From the NCBI GenBank assembly GCA_014155875.1, contig JACEFZ010027761.1:360001-424000 (forward strand): a DNA stretch of 64,000 bases, in the 5' to 3' direction. Source of the DNA: Cepaea nemoralis. Taxonomy: Eukaryota; Mollusca; Gastropoda; Stylommatophora; Helicidae. The notes below the pieces were generated by a model that was not told where the DNA came from, did no database searches, and was given only the letters and a program-made list of their open reading frames with translations. How positions within the stretch are numbered: the first letter of the stretch is position 1; every line of letters starts with the position of its first letter. A program made the position numbers and the translations under genes. Shown in pieces: positions 29,541-43,400 of this stretch.

Positions 29541-29599
29541 AAGAAGAACAATAATTCAACACTATGAATGATTTGCAAATGACAGCTCATTTAGTAAAA

Positions 29600-29775
29600 A
29601 AGTTGGAGTTGACTTCATTGCACCAGGTTTTTATCCCAAATGGCTCAGTCTCATTCCGCAGTGAGAAAAGCGTCGCCGTAGCTCCAGCGATGAACCCCAG
29701 GAGTCTAAAAAAAAATGCACTCGTGAACCGAAGGATGCGGCCCAGAATCGAACCCACAACAGCACATTTAGTAGG
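29600..29775 (-). mobile_element. SINE family D, antisense
   Basis: GTAGCTCCAGCGATGAACCCCAGGAGTCT and CACTCGTGAACCGAAGGATGC are the reverse complement of the 4700-4935 body. Confidence 0.75.
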
Positions 29776-29824
29776 GGAACTTAAATATTTTAAGATCAGT
29801 TGTCTTCATCTGTTCTATATCTCC

Positions 29825-30200
29825 TAAAGGATCATAGCCCCTTCAACCAACTCGCACCAATACCTTGAATCTTTTGCCATCTCCAGCACCCTCCCCCCTC
29901 CCCTGGTGTCCTCCCCATATTATTCACCTCTGCCTGCAGTTTTCTTCTCCATGCATTTTTAGGTCACCCTCTATTTCTTTTGTCCCATGCTTTCCCAGTC
30001 CAGGACTCTCTAGTTACACTATTAACAGGTTTTCTGAATGTATGTTCTGTCCATCACTAGCATATCTTCCTTGGTAATTCTGTCATACTATGTTAGTACT
30101 TCCATTCTGCAGGGCCACCAAATAATGAATGTTTGTAGTTCGTTAGCCATTGTTTTAGTGCATGCTCCATGTTTCTGATCCATTCTGCAGTACTTATTTG
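29825..30200 (-). mobile_element. LINE 3'-terminal fragment, antisense
   Basis: The minus strand corresponds to the LINE end region seen at 19040-19385 and 33595-33840 (RKTGLGKHGTKEIEG-like, MWGGHQG). Stops throughout. Confidence 0.55.
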
Positions 30201-30234
30201 ACATTGTTAGTTGCATGTACTTTACTGAACAGTC

Positions 30235-30430
30235 ATAATCAACCCCAGCATTGTTGTCTGTTGTGATTTAATAGGCAGTTGTTATGTGCAATAGTTCGCC
30301 ATTGGTTTCTGAACTACCAACATTCATACCATCAAAATAAACACAAGACGGTCAGCTTCCAAATCAACGGCAGCTAATTTTGAACCCTCAACTTGGTATG
30401 TCAGGAAATTGTGAAATGCATTCATTTCCC
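30235..30430 (-). mobile_element. SINE family B, antisense
   Basis: CAACCCCAGCATTGTTG, TTCGCCATTGGTTTCTGAACTACCA and GCAGCTAATTTTGAACCCTC mirror the family B body and B box. Confidence 0.7.
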
Positions 30431-30529
30431 CCAAGCCACAGATTTGACATAAGAGTTAAATTTAAAAATTGAGGCGGCAGATTAAAATTTCCAGACGCCA
30501 ATGCGATCAGGCTTCCTGGATTTCTTTTA

Positions 30530-30745
30530 TCCATGCCATTTTACAAGGCTGGGTCAACGTCAGAACCGTTTTGAATTGAGTACATATTTTGCATGGCTGT
30601 GTCAACTTCAGAACTGTTCTGAATTGGGTCACCCATTTTACATGGCTGTGTCAACGTTAGAACTGTTCTGAATTAGAAAAGGATCTGAAACTGATTGAGG
30701 TACCCATGTAACGAGGCTTGTTAAACTTCAGAACTGTTATGATTA
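30530..30745. repeat. Degenerate tandem repeat, about 60 bp
   Basis: TGGCTGTGTCAACTTCAGAACTGTTCTGAATTGGGT recurs four times with drift, just upstream of the FRS2-like gene. Confidence 0.75.
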
Positions 30746-31282
30746 TTAATAGAATTCTGCTAAACCGGGCACCAAACCTGGACTTGACAAGCATGTGCAC
30801 TAACCACCATTGCCACAATGGTTCTATAAATCTAACCGTAACATTTTTAATCTGTGCTAGTAAACTGAAACTAATTTAATTCGTTTCAGTCCATTATATC
30901 AATGCAGAGACAAGGATTAATGAAAATATTTTGTCTATTTCAGAAATTCCTACAGTTGACTATGTAGCTTAAGGTTGTAAAACTGTCTGCAGAGCTTATT
31001 TCCTGCCAATGATGACAGGAATTTCAGCAGTCATATATGTAACATTAATTTACAATCACCTGTGTAACTGAGGAAACCGGAAGTGTCTGCATATATTCAG
31101 AATTGCCCTTAAACGGACATTGAAAGCATCACAGTTAATCAGTTTCATGAAGTTTGCAGGTTTAGTTTCCCTGAAAATAGCTATTTGATGGATAGTATTA
31201 ACCAGCAAATTAAAATACTGATGCAGAAAGACTCGTGGAGATAATATTAAGACATACAGTGTGAATAACATGCATTATTGAA

Positions 31283-31443
31283 ATGGGCTGTGCGTATTCA
31301 GGACAAAGAAGAAGAAACAGTGAGGGCATTCGTTCTTTTCGAGTGCACAATGTGGATGACCAAGGAATGGAGCTTAACAGGGGCAACATAGAAATACGAG
31401 ATAATGATCTTGTCCTGTTTCAAAAGGGAAAGGAACCAATAAG
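31283..31443 (+). CDS. FRS2: FRS2-like exon 1 (myristoylation site, PTB start)
   Basis: ATG at 31283 begins MGCAYSGQRRR, matching the family's MGxxxS myristoylation start, so the start is firm. It ends in phase 2 before GTAATT at 31444. PTB strands RVHNVDDQGMEL and NDLVLFQKGKEPI are visible. Confidence 0.95.
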
Positions 31444-34400
31444 GTAATTGTTTCTTTTTGTTGTGAATACTGTTTATTTTTTTTTTTTAAATTGTCCCAA
31501 AGCAGTTTTCCACTATGGGTCTGTGATGTGGTAGGGCCATGGCCATCAGTTTTGTAAGCCTGAATGCACTGGTGGATGGGTGATCAGACTTTCACTCACT
31601 TAGCAGGTGATGAACCCTGGTGATATGGTAGGGCCATCAGTTTTGTAAGCCTGAATGCATGGGTTAATGGGTGGTCAGACTTTCACTCACTTAGCAGGTG
31701 ATGAACCCTGGTGATATGGTAGGGCCATCAGTTTTGTAAACCTGAATGCACGGGGGAATGGATGGTCAGACTTTCACTCACTTAGCAGGCAATGAACCCT
31801 GGTGATATGGTAGGGCCATCAGTTTTGTAAGCCTGAATGCACAGGGGGAATGGGTGGTCAGACTTTCACTCACTTAGCAGGCGATGAACCCTGGTGTCAA
31901 ACCCTTATCCAACAGCCCTCGTGACATTATCAGCGTAGCCTCTTATCAACTACGGTAACATGCCTGCTACTGTTTATGAAAGCCACAGTTAATCCTTTGG
32001 CAAATGCTAGGCAGCAGAAGAAGAAGTGTTCAGCTGCTGTTGTGTTGCTCCATATAGTGTTCCTTTTGTGTGGCTCAGGTGGACATAACACTTTCAACTA
32101 GTAACAAATGAGAACTGTAGATAAAGAAACGTGGTTGACTAGACGAACCACTGGAGACACCAGACAGGAGGTAGATAAATATATACCAGGTTCAAACCTC
32201 AAAGACAACATTTACAATCTGATCTGGAAGGACCTGAGCACAGTGGTCAGATCTGGACTACAAAGAATATCAAAATGCACAGAGCAGACCCCAACCAGAG
32301 CTGACCGTGGAACATCTGCATTGTAAATAGGTCCTTCCTGATTAGATTGTTTATGTTGTCTTTGAGGTTTGAACTTGGTATATATTTGTATACCTCCTGT
32401 CTGATGTCTCAAATGGTTCGTCTGTTCAACCAGGTTTCTTTATCTACAGTTCTTATTTGTTACTTGACTCTTGTTGAGACTTGTTGCAGTATATGGTTTT
32501 TATGTGATAATTCACTCCGTGTCAACAGCATTAATTAACAGAGGAGGTCAGCATGGCTGAATAGACAAGAGCGCTTATTCTTTTACATCCGGTGTGCTGA
32601 TGCTGAGGTAGCGGGTTCAACCCTTACACCGGTCAGTTGGACTAAAATCTAGTCCTTGATTGGGGACATAACTTACAAGTACCTCAGAAGTTGGAGTGGG
32701 TTCTCCTGATGACGAGGGACCCTGGTAATAAGGAAAGCTAATCCACACATAAAAATAAGTCCAGTGCACTAGAAGTATTAGCACGTGTATGGACTATACT
32801 TGATGTAAAAGTAAGTGAAAGGAAAAAAAAAACAATTTGAAGGAAAAATAAGACAACTTATGAGCTATAAGAGTACACTTCCATTTTAATGATATAATTT
32901 CATACACAGATGGCCTCTGAGATGTTTACGGCGCTATGGATTTGATGCGGAGCTGTTCTCATTTGAGAGTGGCAGAAGGTGCGCGATGGGCCCTGGGATA
33001 TATGCCTTCAAATGTGCTCACGCTGAGGAGTTGTTTAACCTGGTTCAGGAAACGATACAGAGGGCTGGGGAGGAGGATCAGAGAGGGCAGCAGCTTAGCC
33101 ATAGCCACCCATCCCCAACTTCAGTCTCACAGACTAGCAGGTAAAGAGAGCCGGCTGAAAGAGGAGTGTATGTTGTGTGTGTTTGTGAGTGAGGAGTTAA
33201 TTAGTTAATTACTTATATAAAAATATAAGAGGAGACAGATGTTTAGAACTTAGCTGATCTCCCAGGTTGACCTAGCATTAAATTGGCTACCAGGAAATGT
33301 CTCAGGAGGTAAAGGCAGCCGGATTGATACCGACCTCATCACCAACAGAGTGCTGATTGGTCTATACAAATATGGGTCTCGTTCTCATCTTTAGGTTGTA
33401 GATTGGATGGCTACTCTTCTTGGATAAAGATGAACAAATAGAACGTCCCGTGTGCACATAGCGCATATTAAAAACCCCTCATCGGTAGGAGGTTGTACAG
33501 AGAATGCCTTAACTTGTCAAATCTCTGACAGTACTTTTGAAAATTTACCACATCAGGACCATGGTCCTTGTTTAATCCCCAACATGGCAGGATAATTCTT
33601 TTCAACCATTAAAGCTCTACATACATTCAGAAAACTTGATGATAGTATAAATACAAAGACCTTTGTCTGGAATCTATAGGGCAAAAGAAATAGTGGAAGA
33701 CCTAAAAACACACCGAGAAAAGTAGGGACAGAAGTGAGTAATATGAGGAGGACATGGATGGAGCTGCATGTGGTAGCTTAGGATAGGATGTCTGGAAGTG
33801 AGTTGGTTGTAGGCTTATGTCCCAGGTTGGGTGGAGGGGACACAATGTGTGAGAGAAGTATAGGTTTAGAGTCTTTCTCACCTCATAAAATGAAAACTGC
33901 ATAATTTTATGGCAAGGAAAGACCCTAGGAAGGGTACAGTGAAGCCACCCTGAGTATGTGAAGGCGTGTCTTCTGGCGACTCAAATGTGATCCCTTATCT
34001 CTAGCTCTTTTTGTCTGTCGCTCTGCCTGTTTATTTCTCACCCTCTGTGTCTCTCATCCTTCCTAAGACTCCAACCATTCTAAAGTTTAAATTGTCCGTT
34101 TGTTTGTTCATCTTTTGAATTTGTGCATCATGCATCTTACTGTAGACTGAGCAGTTTTCTGATAATATAACAAATGATTCCTGCAGACTAGCGGCGCCTG
34201 TGCAGAATGACACCCCAGCTCGAGAACATGAAGATTATGGAATAGTGTTTTCAAGCAGCCTTGAGGATACACAAGATGGTGCCAGTGGAAGGAAAGACAG
34301 CTCACACCTGTATGTGAACGGAGTCCTGGTTAGTGACACCGGGCACGATTATGTTAACGCAGGCAACACACGCACCAGCAGTGGTGCATTCCAGATTGAT

Positions 34401-37400
34401 GACACTGCAGCGCTGGTGGATTTCCTTCACAACCCACCAGGTGTTGCAAGCAGGGGTGGTCTTTCACAGGTGAGTAAGTTATGGAGGCTATTTATTTTCT
34501 TCATGTTGTATTCTCCTGAAGTTGTTAATGGGTGTTGGGACCAGCCTCAGCGAACCAGTGTCTTCTTAACCCTATTACACGCATCAGGATTATAACGGAC
34601 TCACAGAGCTTGCTGAGAAGGGTGAATATGTTTATGCTGTGTGCAGAGTGGCATTCTTCAATTAAAAAATCAAAGATAGGGAACATCTGTTAGATCTCTT
34701 CCATAGGATATGCTGGTTCCATCGCCCAGCTCCAGCTACTGAGTAAATAGCGTGGAGTGGCACTGTAAGCTGTGGATTTCATGTGGAATGTTTTTACATC
34801 GGTCTGTGGTAGTTTGTATTGTGAATTGCATGTTAAGAAAAATGGATGATGGCCAGTTGCTTAACTAGCTGGTTTTGCCATGTGCAGTAATGTGTGTGCA
34901 ACAGCTGGTTTTCTAGTAACTGTCGCTTCCATCGGCAACAAACTGTAACTGCCACTGTTAGTGGCAGACTGTTGTGTTGGCATTCTGGCAGCGGCCTTAT
35001 GCATGCATGACTATGCATGATGTTGGTTTGTTGAGACTGCTGTCTGTTCTACTTTTCACATGGGACAATTGAGAACCATTGTGTGTGATATTCACTGGTA
35101 CAGGAATGGAGCATCATGGGGTGAAGCTGCAACCGCGGCTAACTGACTAATGCTGGTGTGTTGGTAAATGAACAGGTGGACAGATTGGCTTGGTTTGCAC
35201 CGCTGGGTGGTTATAGGTGCATGATAAGGCAGATGTGGTCCAGACCCTTTGGGACCATGTGTATAGTGTGGAAGAATAGATACATCATCATTGTCTGGAG
35301 AGAATGGTGCGGCAGGGAGTGACCAGAGGATCCAGTTGACACTCAGTTCTCTGGGGACTGGCCAGACGGATACATAATCAGATTGCAGCTGGTACCATTA
35401 GTACTGGGGCTTTTGGCTGGCTGTTAAAGATGAGGATAAAGCACATATGAGAACATCATGAGTGTACCTCAACTATTAACTATATTTTTTCAGTGAGACT
35501 CCGTAGAGAAATAGTCAAGTCAACCTTACAACATTAGCTGAAGGAGATAGAGCATCTATGGATTTGCCTGAGGTGCTGTGATGTGAACTGGATGTTAAAA
35601 AAAATGGCGGCAGGCCAGCTGGTCGCTGAACTAACTGGATTGCCTTATGCAGTAATGTGTGGCTGCTGGTTTTCTAGTGACTGCCACTTCCATCGATGAT
35701 GAACTATTTTTCGTGGCAGACTTTTGTGTTGGCATTCTGACGGCGACATTATGCACAGTATACTGTGCGGGCTGTTTGTTTGTCAAGACTACTGTCTGTT
35801 CCACTTGTCACATGGGGCAATGAGGAGCATTTTGTGTGATATTCACTGGCACAGGAATGGAGCATAATGGGACGATCCTTTGCTGTGAAGTTGGAACCAT
35901 GACTAACTAACAAAGCTATGATGTCAATTCTTACAGACCAAGACTAGGTGTTTGTAAATATTCCTAGCTCTATGCAGGGATCGAACTAGGTAAAACTAGT
36001 TTCTGAGACTGGGGTAGACATTGAAATTTCCTAATTATGTCTCCTCTGAAAATGTATTGATACCCTCAGCTTTCTGTGAACTTATTGCAATTATTTACAA
36101 CCTGATACATTCCATGTGGCAGGTGAACTATGCAGAGCTGTGCATGCCAGATTGTCATTTGAGTCAGGCTAGTATGGAGAACTTACTTGATGAAACGGGC
36201 CAGGGTGCACTTCACAATGTTGAGCGAAGAGGGCCAAATCTCCATAATCGTCTTTCACAACACAGCTTGTCGTTTGGAGGCCCAGGTAATTTTGATAACA
36301 GTTAATTTGATAAACACAATTTGATAAACTTAATGTTGCTAGTGCTTTTGGACATACAGTAGTGTGTGAATGTTCTTATATTTCTCTTGTTATTTAGACA
36401 TCATTATTTGAATGTTTTCTCTTTTGTTGTTAGTGGTGTGCTGTCTTTCATATATCTGTTTACAAATCTCTGATGTATCATAGATGCTTTCCAGAAACCA
36501 TCATAAAGCTTCAGGAGCTTGGTGCATAATTGTGAGATGGTGACAGAATTTTAAAAATTTGACTCATACAATGTGAACTTGACATAAAATATGAGATATT
36601 TGCTGAGACAATGAGAGTTTGACATAAACTATGAGAGCTTGGTAGAAACTGAGATCTTGACAGAAACTTTGAAAGCTTGGTAGAAACCACGAGAGCTTGA
36701 TAGAAATTATGAAAGCTTGGTAGAAACTATGAGAGCTTGACAGAAACTATGAGAGCTTGGTAGAAACTACGAGAGCTTGACAGAAACTATGAGAGCTTGG
36801 TAGAAACTATGAGAGCTTGATAGAAACTATGAAAGGTTGGTAGAAACTATGAGAGTTTGGTAGAAACTATGAGAGCTTGGTAGAAACTATGAGAGTTTGG
36901 TAGAAACTATGAGAGTTTGACAGAAACTATGAGAGCTTGGTAGAAACTATGAGAGCTTGGTAGAAACTATGAGAGTTTGACAAAAAACTGTGAGCTTGGT
37001 AGAAACTATGAGAGCTTGGTAAAAATGTTGAGAGCTTGGTAGGAACTGAGAACTTGGTAGAAACTATGAGAGCTTAACATAAACTATGAGAGCTTGTTAG
37101 AAACTATGAGAGGTTGACAGAAATTATGAGAGCTTGGTAGAAACTATGAGAGCTTGGTAGAAACTATGAGAGCTTGACAGAAACTATGAGAGCTTGGTAG
37201 AAACTATTAGAGTTTGACAAACTATGAGAGCTTGGTAGAAACTACGAGAGCTTGACAGAAACTATGAGAGCTTGGTAGAAACTATGAGAGTTTGACAAAC
37301 TATGAGAGCTTGGAGAAACTATGAGAGTTTGACAGAAACTATGAGAGCTTGGTAGAAACTGAGAACTTGGTAGAAACTATGAGAGCTTGACAGAAACTAT

Positions 37401-40400
37401 GAAAGCTTGGTAGAAACTATGAGAGCTTGACAGAAATTATGAGAGCTTGGTAGAAACTATGAGAGCTTGTTAAAAATGTTGAGAGCTTGGTAGAAACTAT
37501 GAGAGCTTGATAGAAACTATGAGAGCTTGGTAGAAACTATGAGAGCTTGGTAGAAACTATGAGAGCTTGACAGAAACTATGAAAGCTTGCTAGAAACTAT
37601 GAGAGCTTGATAGAAACTATGAGAGCTTGGTAGAAACTATGAGATCTCGACAGAAATTATGAGAGCTTGGTAGAAACTATGAGAGCTTGACAGAAACTAT
37701 GAGCTTGGTAGAAACTATGAGAGCTTGGTAGAAACTATGAGAGCTTGACATAAACTATGAGAACTTGACAGAAACTATGAGAATAAAACAAGTCCCAGAA
37801 GAGGAACTTGCTGTAGCCATGTGAAGTGTTAGGGTCATCACATTTTGTAGGTCAATGCTTGAGTAATAGGCGGCAAATCTTTCTCTCCTCTAGCAAATGA
37901 CAAGAGATGTCTTCAAACCCTTGTACACCCGTGTTAAAAAAAAAGACGACTTTTCTACTGTCTATACTACATTATGGTGTAGGACTGGGAGGTCTTGAGC
38001 CTGAGAAATTAAGGCCACCTGGCTAGTGCAGTCGCCGCAAACTGTGTAGGTTAGGGTCTTCTTTTTTCCCCAACAGAAGAAATTCTACACCTTACCGAGG
38101 ATTCGAGCCCGGGTCTCCCAAAGGAGAACCCGGCGTTCTAACCACTTGGCCAGCCGCTCCTCACTGTGTGTTGTACACTGGAATAAGATATCAATAATAG
38201 TTTCTTTATTCCTAACAGTAGTGTTAATAAGTAGAACAAATGTGGTGTTCTGGAATAAGATATCAACATTTTCTTTATTCCTAACAGTAGTGTTAATAAG
38301 TAGATCATTGTGGTGTTCTGGAATAAGATCAATCAATCAATCAATCATGTGCCATGCCAGAAAGCGTGGGAGGTCATGACTCGCCATTTCACTCGATCAC
38401 CAGTGTCATGGATCAGCTCAGTGTTCCTGTCTCGTCCATGCCATGTGGCTAAGCCATCCAGGTATTTTCCTCTCGGTCTGCCTCTTGGTCTGTTCCCTTC
38501 GATCTTGCCAGTTGTCACCAAGTTCTCCAATCCATTTCTTCTCATAACATGTCCAAAAAATTTTGACTGTCTATGTCTAATTTCTCTAATCAGTTTATGA
38601 TGTTCATTTGTCTCCTGTAGTACTTGGTCATTGGTTTTTCTGTCTGTCCATGGTATTCTTTGCATTTTCCTCAGAAACCACATTTCTGCAGACATCAGAT
38701 GTTTTTCAGCTTGACTGCCCATTGTCCAAGTTTCACATCCATACAAAAGAACAGGCTCTATGTATCCCCTCAACACTCTTTTTCTCGTTTCAATTGACAT
38801 CTTTTTATTGGTCAGAATGTTTTTCATCTTGCTAAAGGCTACTTTTGCCATGGCGATTCTTGTTCTAATCTCTTCAAGGCATCTCCCATCAGATGTTATG
38901 ACTGTTCCAAGATAATTGTACCGATTCACTTGTTGAAGAATATTTCCATTTACTTGTATATTACATTGTGGCACTTCTTCCTTCCTAGTGACGACCATAA
39001 CCTGAGTCTTTTTACAATTTAATTCTAACCCCAGCTGCTCACTGTGTACAACAACCGCATCTACTAATTGTTGCAGGTCCTGCGCATTGTCTGCAATCAA
39101 TACTGTATCATCTGCATATCTAGGAATAAGATATCAACAACATTTTCTTTATTCCTAACAGTAGCGTTAATAAGTAGAACAGTATGGTGTTCTGGAATAA
39201 GGTATCAACAATAGTTTCTTTATTCCTAACAGTAGAGTTAATTAGTAGAACAGTATGCAATTCTGTGTGGTGTGCACTAAGTTGTCATTATTTTGTTCAA
39301 ACAGATAATCGTATCTCTGTGCCAAATGATGTCCTGGCAGACGCATCTCAGGACAGCGACTCGATTCTTCATTCAGCCGACTCGGATGTCTTTTTGGCCG
39401 ATTTTCCACCCGAAGGTTTGGTCTGTCCCAATTATGTCAACATTGCTCTTGAAGAAGGCGGGGCAACAGCAGCCCCTCCTCCTCCACCCCCTCCTCCTCC
39501 CCCCTGTCAAGAAATAGTTCTTCCACCAAGTCATGAATGCGTCACCAATTATGCCAATTTGACTCTTCATGGCCCTCGAATTCCAAAAGCACTGAAACAG
39601 GTAAATATAAATGTGTGAATTTCTTATTCTAAGATAATAATCATAATAATTAAAAATACAGTTATGGAAAAGCATTATATAGCGTTTTCAGCATATTTGA
39701 TCCACTTAACCCTTTACAGGGCAGACGTTTGTCCGTTTTGTAGCCCTAAACGAGCAAGAAGAATTTTGAGGTTTGGTAAAATTTTGGATTACTTTAGTAA
39801 AATCATCAGATTTTACTTAAATAAAAAACAAAATGAAGTAAAAAGCATGCAGAGTATTTTACTTATGTGAATGTTCCTGGTTATCCATACATGAACACAA
39901 ATATTTACAAAATACAACATATTGTTTGTGATTGTCAGTCATTTATATGGCAATTTACAAACACATTTTCAGAATCAGAATCACTTTCTTTAAAGTCCGA
40001 CTCACGACTGCTAACGCAAAGTAACGCTAATCACTGATATCTTGCTCTGATTCAGTCAAATTCGTGCACGTAAATGTCACTTAAATTGAACCCAGCGAAA
40101 TCTCCACTATCACTTGAAGAATCGCAAAAATCCGTTTTGACAAACTAAGCGTGAAAACCCGAAAACTATAAACAAAATCCGTTCAAATTCATAAGTCCAC
40201 ATTTCTATTCCTATAAGTCCACACTTCTATTCCTATAAGTCCACACTTCTTTAATCACATCTGCCCATCTACTCCTAAGTTCACAACTGCCTGTAGCTTC
40301 AATGAGATAGTCTTTAAGACATAAAAACTCTCTGAACCATACAACTGCATAAAAAGCGTTAGAAACATTTCCAAATTTTAAAACAGTGATAAAACATGTC

Positions 40401-43400
40401 TGAATTTTATAGTGCTGTTAAAACAGGCCTGTAATTAAATCTTGGGTTAAAACAAACTGGCGTTTAGATTACCATCAAAAACAGTCTGATTTGTATGATA
40501 GTATTTTTTTTAAAACTGTCATTGCCTATAGTACCTTGCGGTGTACGACTTAGGGGTCTTGAACCTGAAGAATTAAGGCCACCTGGTTAGTGCAATCACT
40601 ACAATCTGTGCAGGTTAGGGTTTTCTTTTAGCCCCCGACAGAATAAAATCAATCACCTTACCGAGGATTCGAAATTGGGTCTCCCGAATGAGAACCAGAT
40701 GTTCTAGCCACTTGGCCAGATGCTCCTCGATGGTGTTAAAATAGGTATGAAACGATGTTTTAGAACACGAATGAATACCGAATCTGACTGGGAAGCTTAA
40801 ACATACAACAACAAAAAAGATAAAAGCCAGCGTTTAGACCAAAGTCTTGATCAATGAACAACAAATTCAAAGAATGCTCAGCTAGGAAACTAAAATGTTA
40901 CAGTTCACAAGTATGTAATCCAAATATGCTAACAAAATAAAACATTAAAGCAGCTTTGCTATAGCCATTGCAGACACGGTTATGTGTGTATTGGCTCACA
41001 TCCTGTGTTAACCATTATGAGTCGTGAAGTCTAGATCTCTTCGTTCTTGCCTTTCCTTCAAGAGAGATTTCTGGTATTCATTGACAGGCCAGGCAGTTCA
41101 TACGCAACTCAAAATATAGTTTTCTCAACTGAGGATTGAACTGGCTTTCAGAATGGTGGTCTGAATTTTAGAATGGTTTTAAAAAGGTCTGAATTTAAAA
41201 ATGGTACTTAAAAAGTATGAACTTCAGAGTGGTGTTAAAACATGTCTGAATTGTAGAATGGTGTTAAAACATGTCTGATATTTAGAATGGTATTAAAACA
41301 GTCTTTATTTTAAAATGGTGCTAAAACCGTATGAGTTTTATAATTATGTTAAAACAGTCTGAACGTTATAATGGTTGTAAAATTTTATATGAATATGAAT
41401 TTTATAATATAAGGGACGGTCAATAAGTAATGCCTCCTATTTTTTTATCTATGTAAATACTTTATCGGTGTGCAGGGAAAATGCTTGAAAATGGCGGCCA
41501 TGTTGTCAAGCTATCGGGGAAACCCAAAGTAGACAATCGGAAATCTCCGAAAGCCACGCAATCGGGTTTTTACAATGCTAGTAGTCGCTCGGACGTATTC
41601 AGGTGATTTGCTCGTTCCGGGGTTCGGACACTTTAGGACGATTTGCCCGGTAAAGGGTTAAATGAAATATGAACAAGAAGCAGCTGCCAGAGAAGATGGT
41701 GAAACATCACACTGGTTTGAGGTGCAGAGGGGAAGTAAGACAGGGTTGCATTCTCTCCCCATACCTGTTCCACATATATACAGAAAATGCAAAGAGAAAC
41801 GTTAAAAATAATGAGACCTGTGACAATTTCCATCCATTCATAATTGGGAATCCATTTCTCTAACTCGGATATGCTGATAATATGGTCCTTTTCTGAAAAA
41901 AAAAATGCTACAGGAGTAAAACATTTAATCCTGCCTGTCAAAAGATACAGTGAAAATAAAAGTTCCTTTTCTGAAGTTAAAAAAAAAATGTGCTCAAACA
42001 ACATTATATGTCAACCAAAAAAACTTACCGTCAGCAATGAAGAATTTGAATATTTCAGACTTTGAATACCTTGGCTCCATAATTAACAACTAGGGGTCTA
42101 TTCAGAAGAAGGCAGAAGCAGACTAGCTGTAGTAATGCCGAGGTTAAACAGTATTAAGAGCCTGCGACATAACACCAGCAAATAACTTAACGTAAACATT
42201 TTGAGTTCATGCATCATTCCTGTGACAGCACATGGATATGAGTCATGGACCATTTAGCAATCGTTAAAAAAGATAATAGGGTTTTGTGAACTTACATATT
42301 ACAGAACAATTCTTAGAATATTGTAGATCAAGAAAAAAACAAATACAGACATTCTACAAGATCTGAACATCGAAGAAAGCGGGCACATAAACAGCTTCAT
42401 AAAACTTAAACTCCTTTGGTGGAGGTGAGGTCAGCGTAGCGATACAAGTGGGAAGATAACATAAAGAGATAGATGAACATCAGCGTGACAGAATATACAC
42501 TCGGGGCAAGAGACAGATAGTGTTGGAGATCCATTGCGGCAAACCTTCATTGTGGCGACGGCACCTGATTGATTGAATACTGAGATCAGTAAAATGTTCC
42601 AGTTTTGTCCATCATGAGAAAAAGGCTTGAAAGATAGAATCTCGCAGACTTACCTAATGGAGACAACATTTGAGGACTACTATGTACAGTACTATGGGAA
42701 CTTCTTCTTATGGTCCATGCTGTGTGGCAGTGGTGATTCTGTCTGTCCACAACCTTCTGTCTCTTGTGCTGCAAATAATTTCTGAGACATGTTCTTTCAT
42801 GCCATGATGCCAAACTGTCCAGCACTACGGAAACAGGCTAGTAAAAATAGTGACTTTCTTATTCTAGATTCTGTTGAATGATAGTAACAGTCATAATAAT
42901 ATTAATAATAGTAACAGTAATAATAATAATAAGAAGAAGAAAAGGTAACACTGGATGAACTTGGTTCCATGTTGACCATTAGTAAAGCCCAGACCACCAT
43001 TAAAGACCTGTGTTATTAAAAGGTTTGTGCACCGGTGACATCAACTCGATAAATTTTGTGTGGAGGCAATACGGTTAACGGACGGCCAGTCCGCTTTGCG
43101 TCAGCCAGTGAGGATTGACCTACTTCAGCTTTGTCACAACGATGTACCCAACGTCGGACAGTGCTAACGTACACTGTTGAATTTCCATAAACAATACTCA
43201 AACGTTCGTGGATTTGAATCAAGGTCTCGCCTTCAGCATTGAGGAATTATATGACATTACGTTGCTTTAACCAAACTTCTTTGGTTGCCATTTTTAAACT
43301 GTTACTGTTGCGCAAACAATTACTGAAACCGGTTGGTAGTGATACACAGTGCAGAAAAGTGTTTGAGGAATCCCGCTAAATTTATAAATTGCAAACCGAT

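Larger units (their letters stand above)
38170..39290. repeat. 63-bp tandem repeat split by a LINE insertion
   Basis: GGTGTTCTGGAATAAGATATCAA followed by TTTCTTTATTCCTAACAGTAG recurs at about 38172, 38240, 38310 (interrupted), 39123, 39186 and 39250, ending just before FRS2-like exon 5. Confidence 0.9.

Noticed and set aside
36540..37785. Possible CRISPR-like array (regular 20-bp units)
   Set aside because: The units are contiguous, with no unique spacers, and lie in an intron of an animal gene. It is a satellite.
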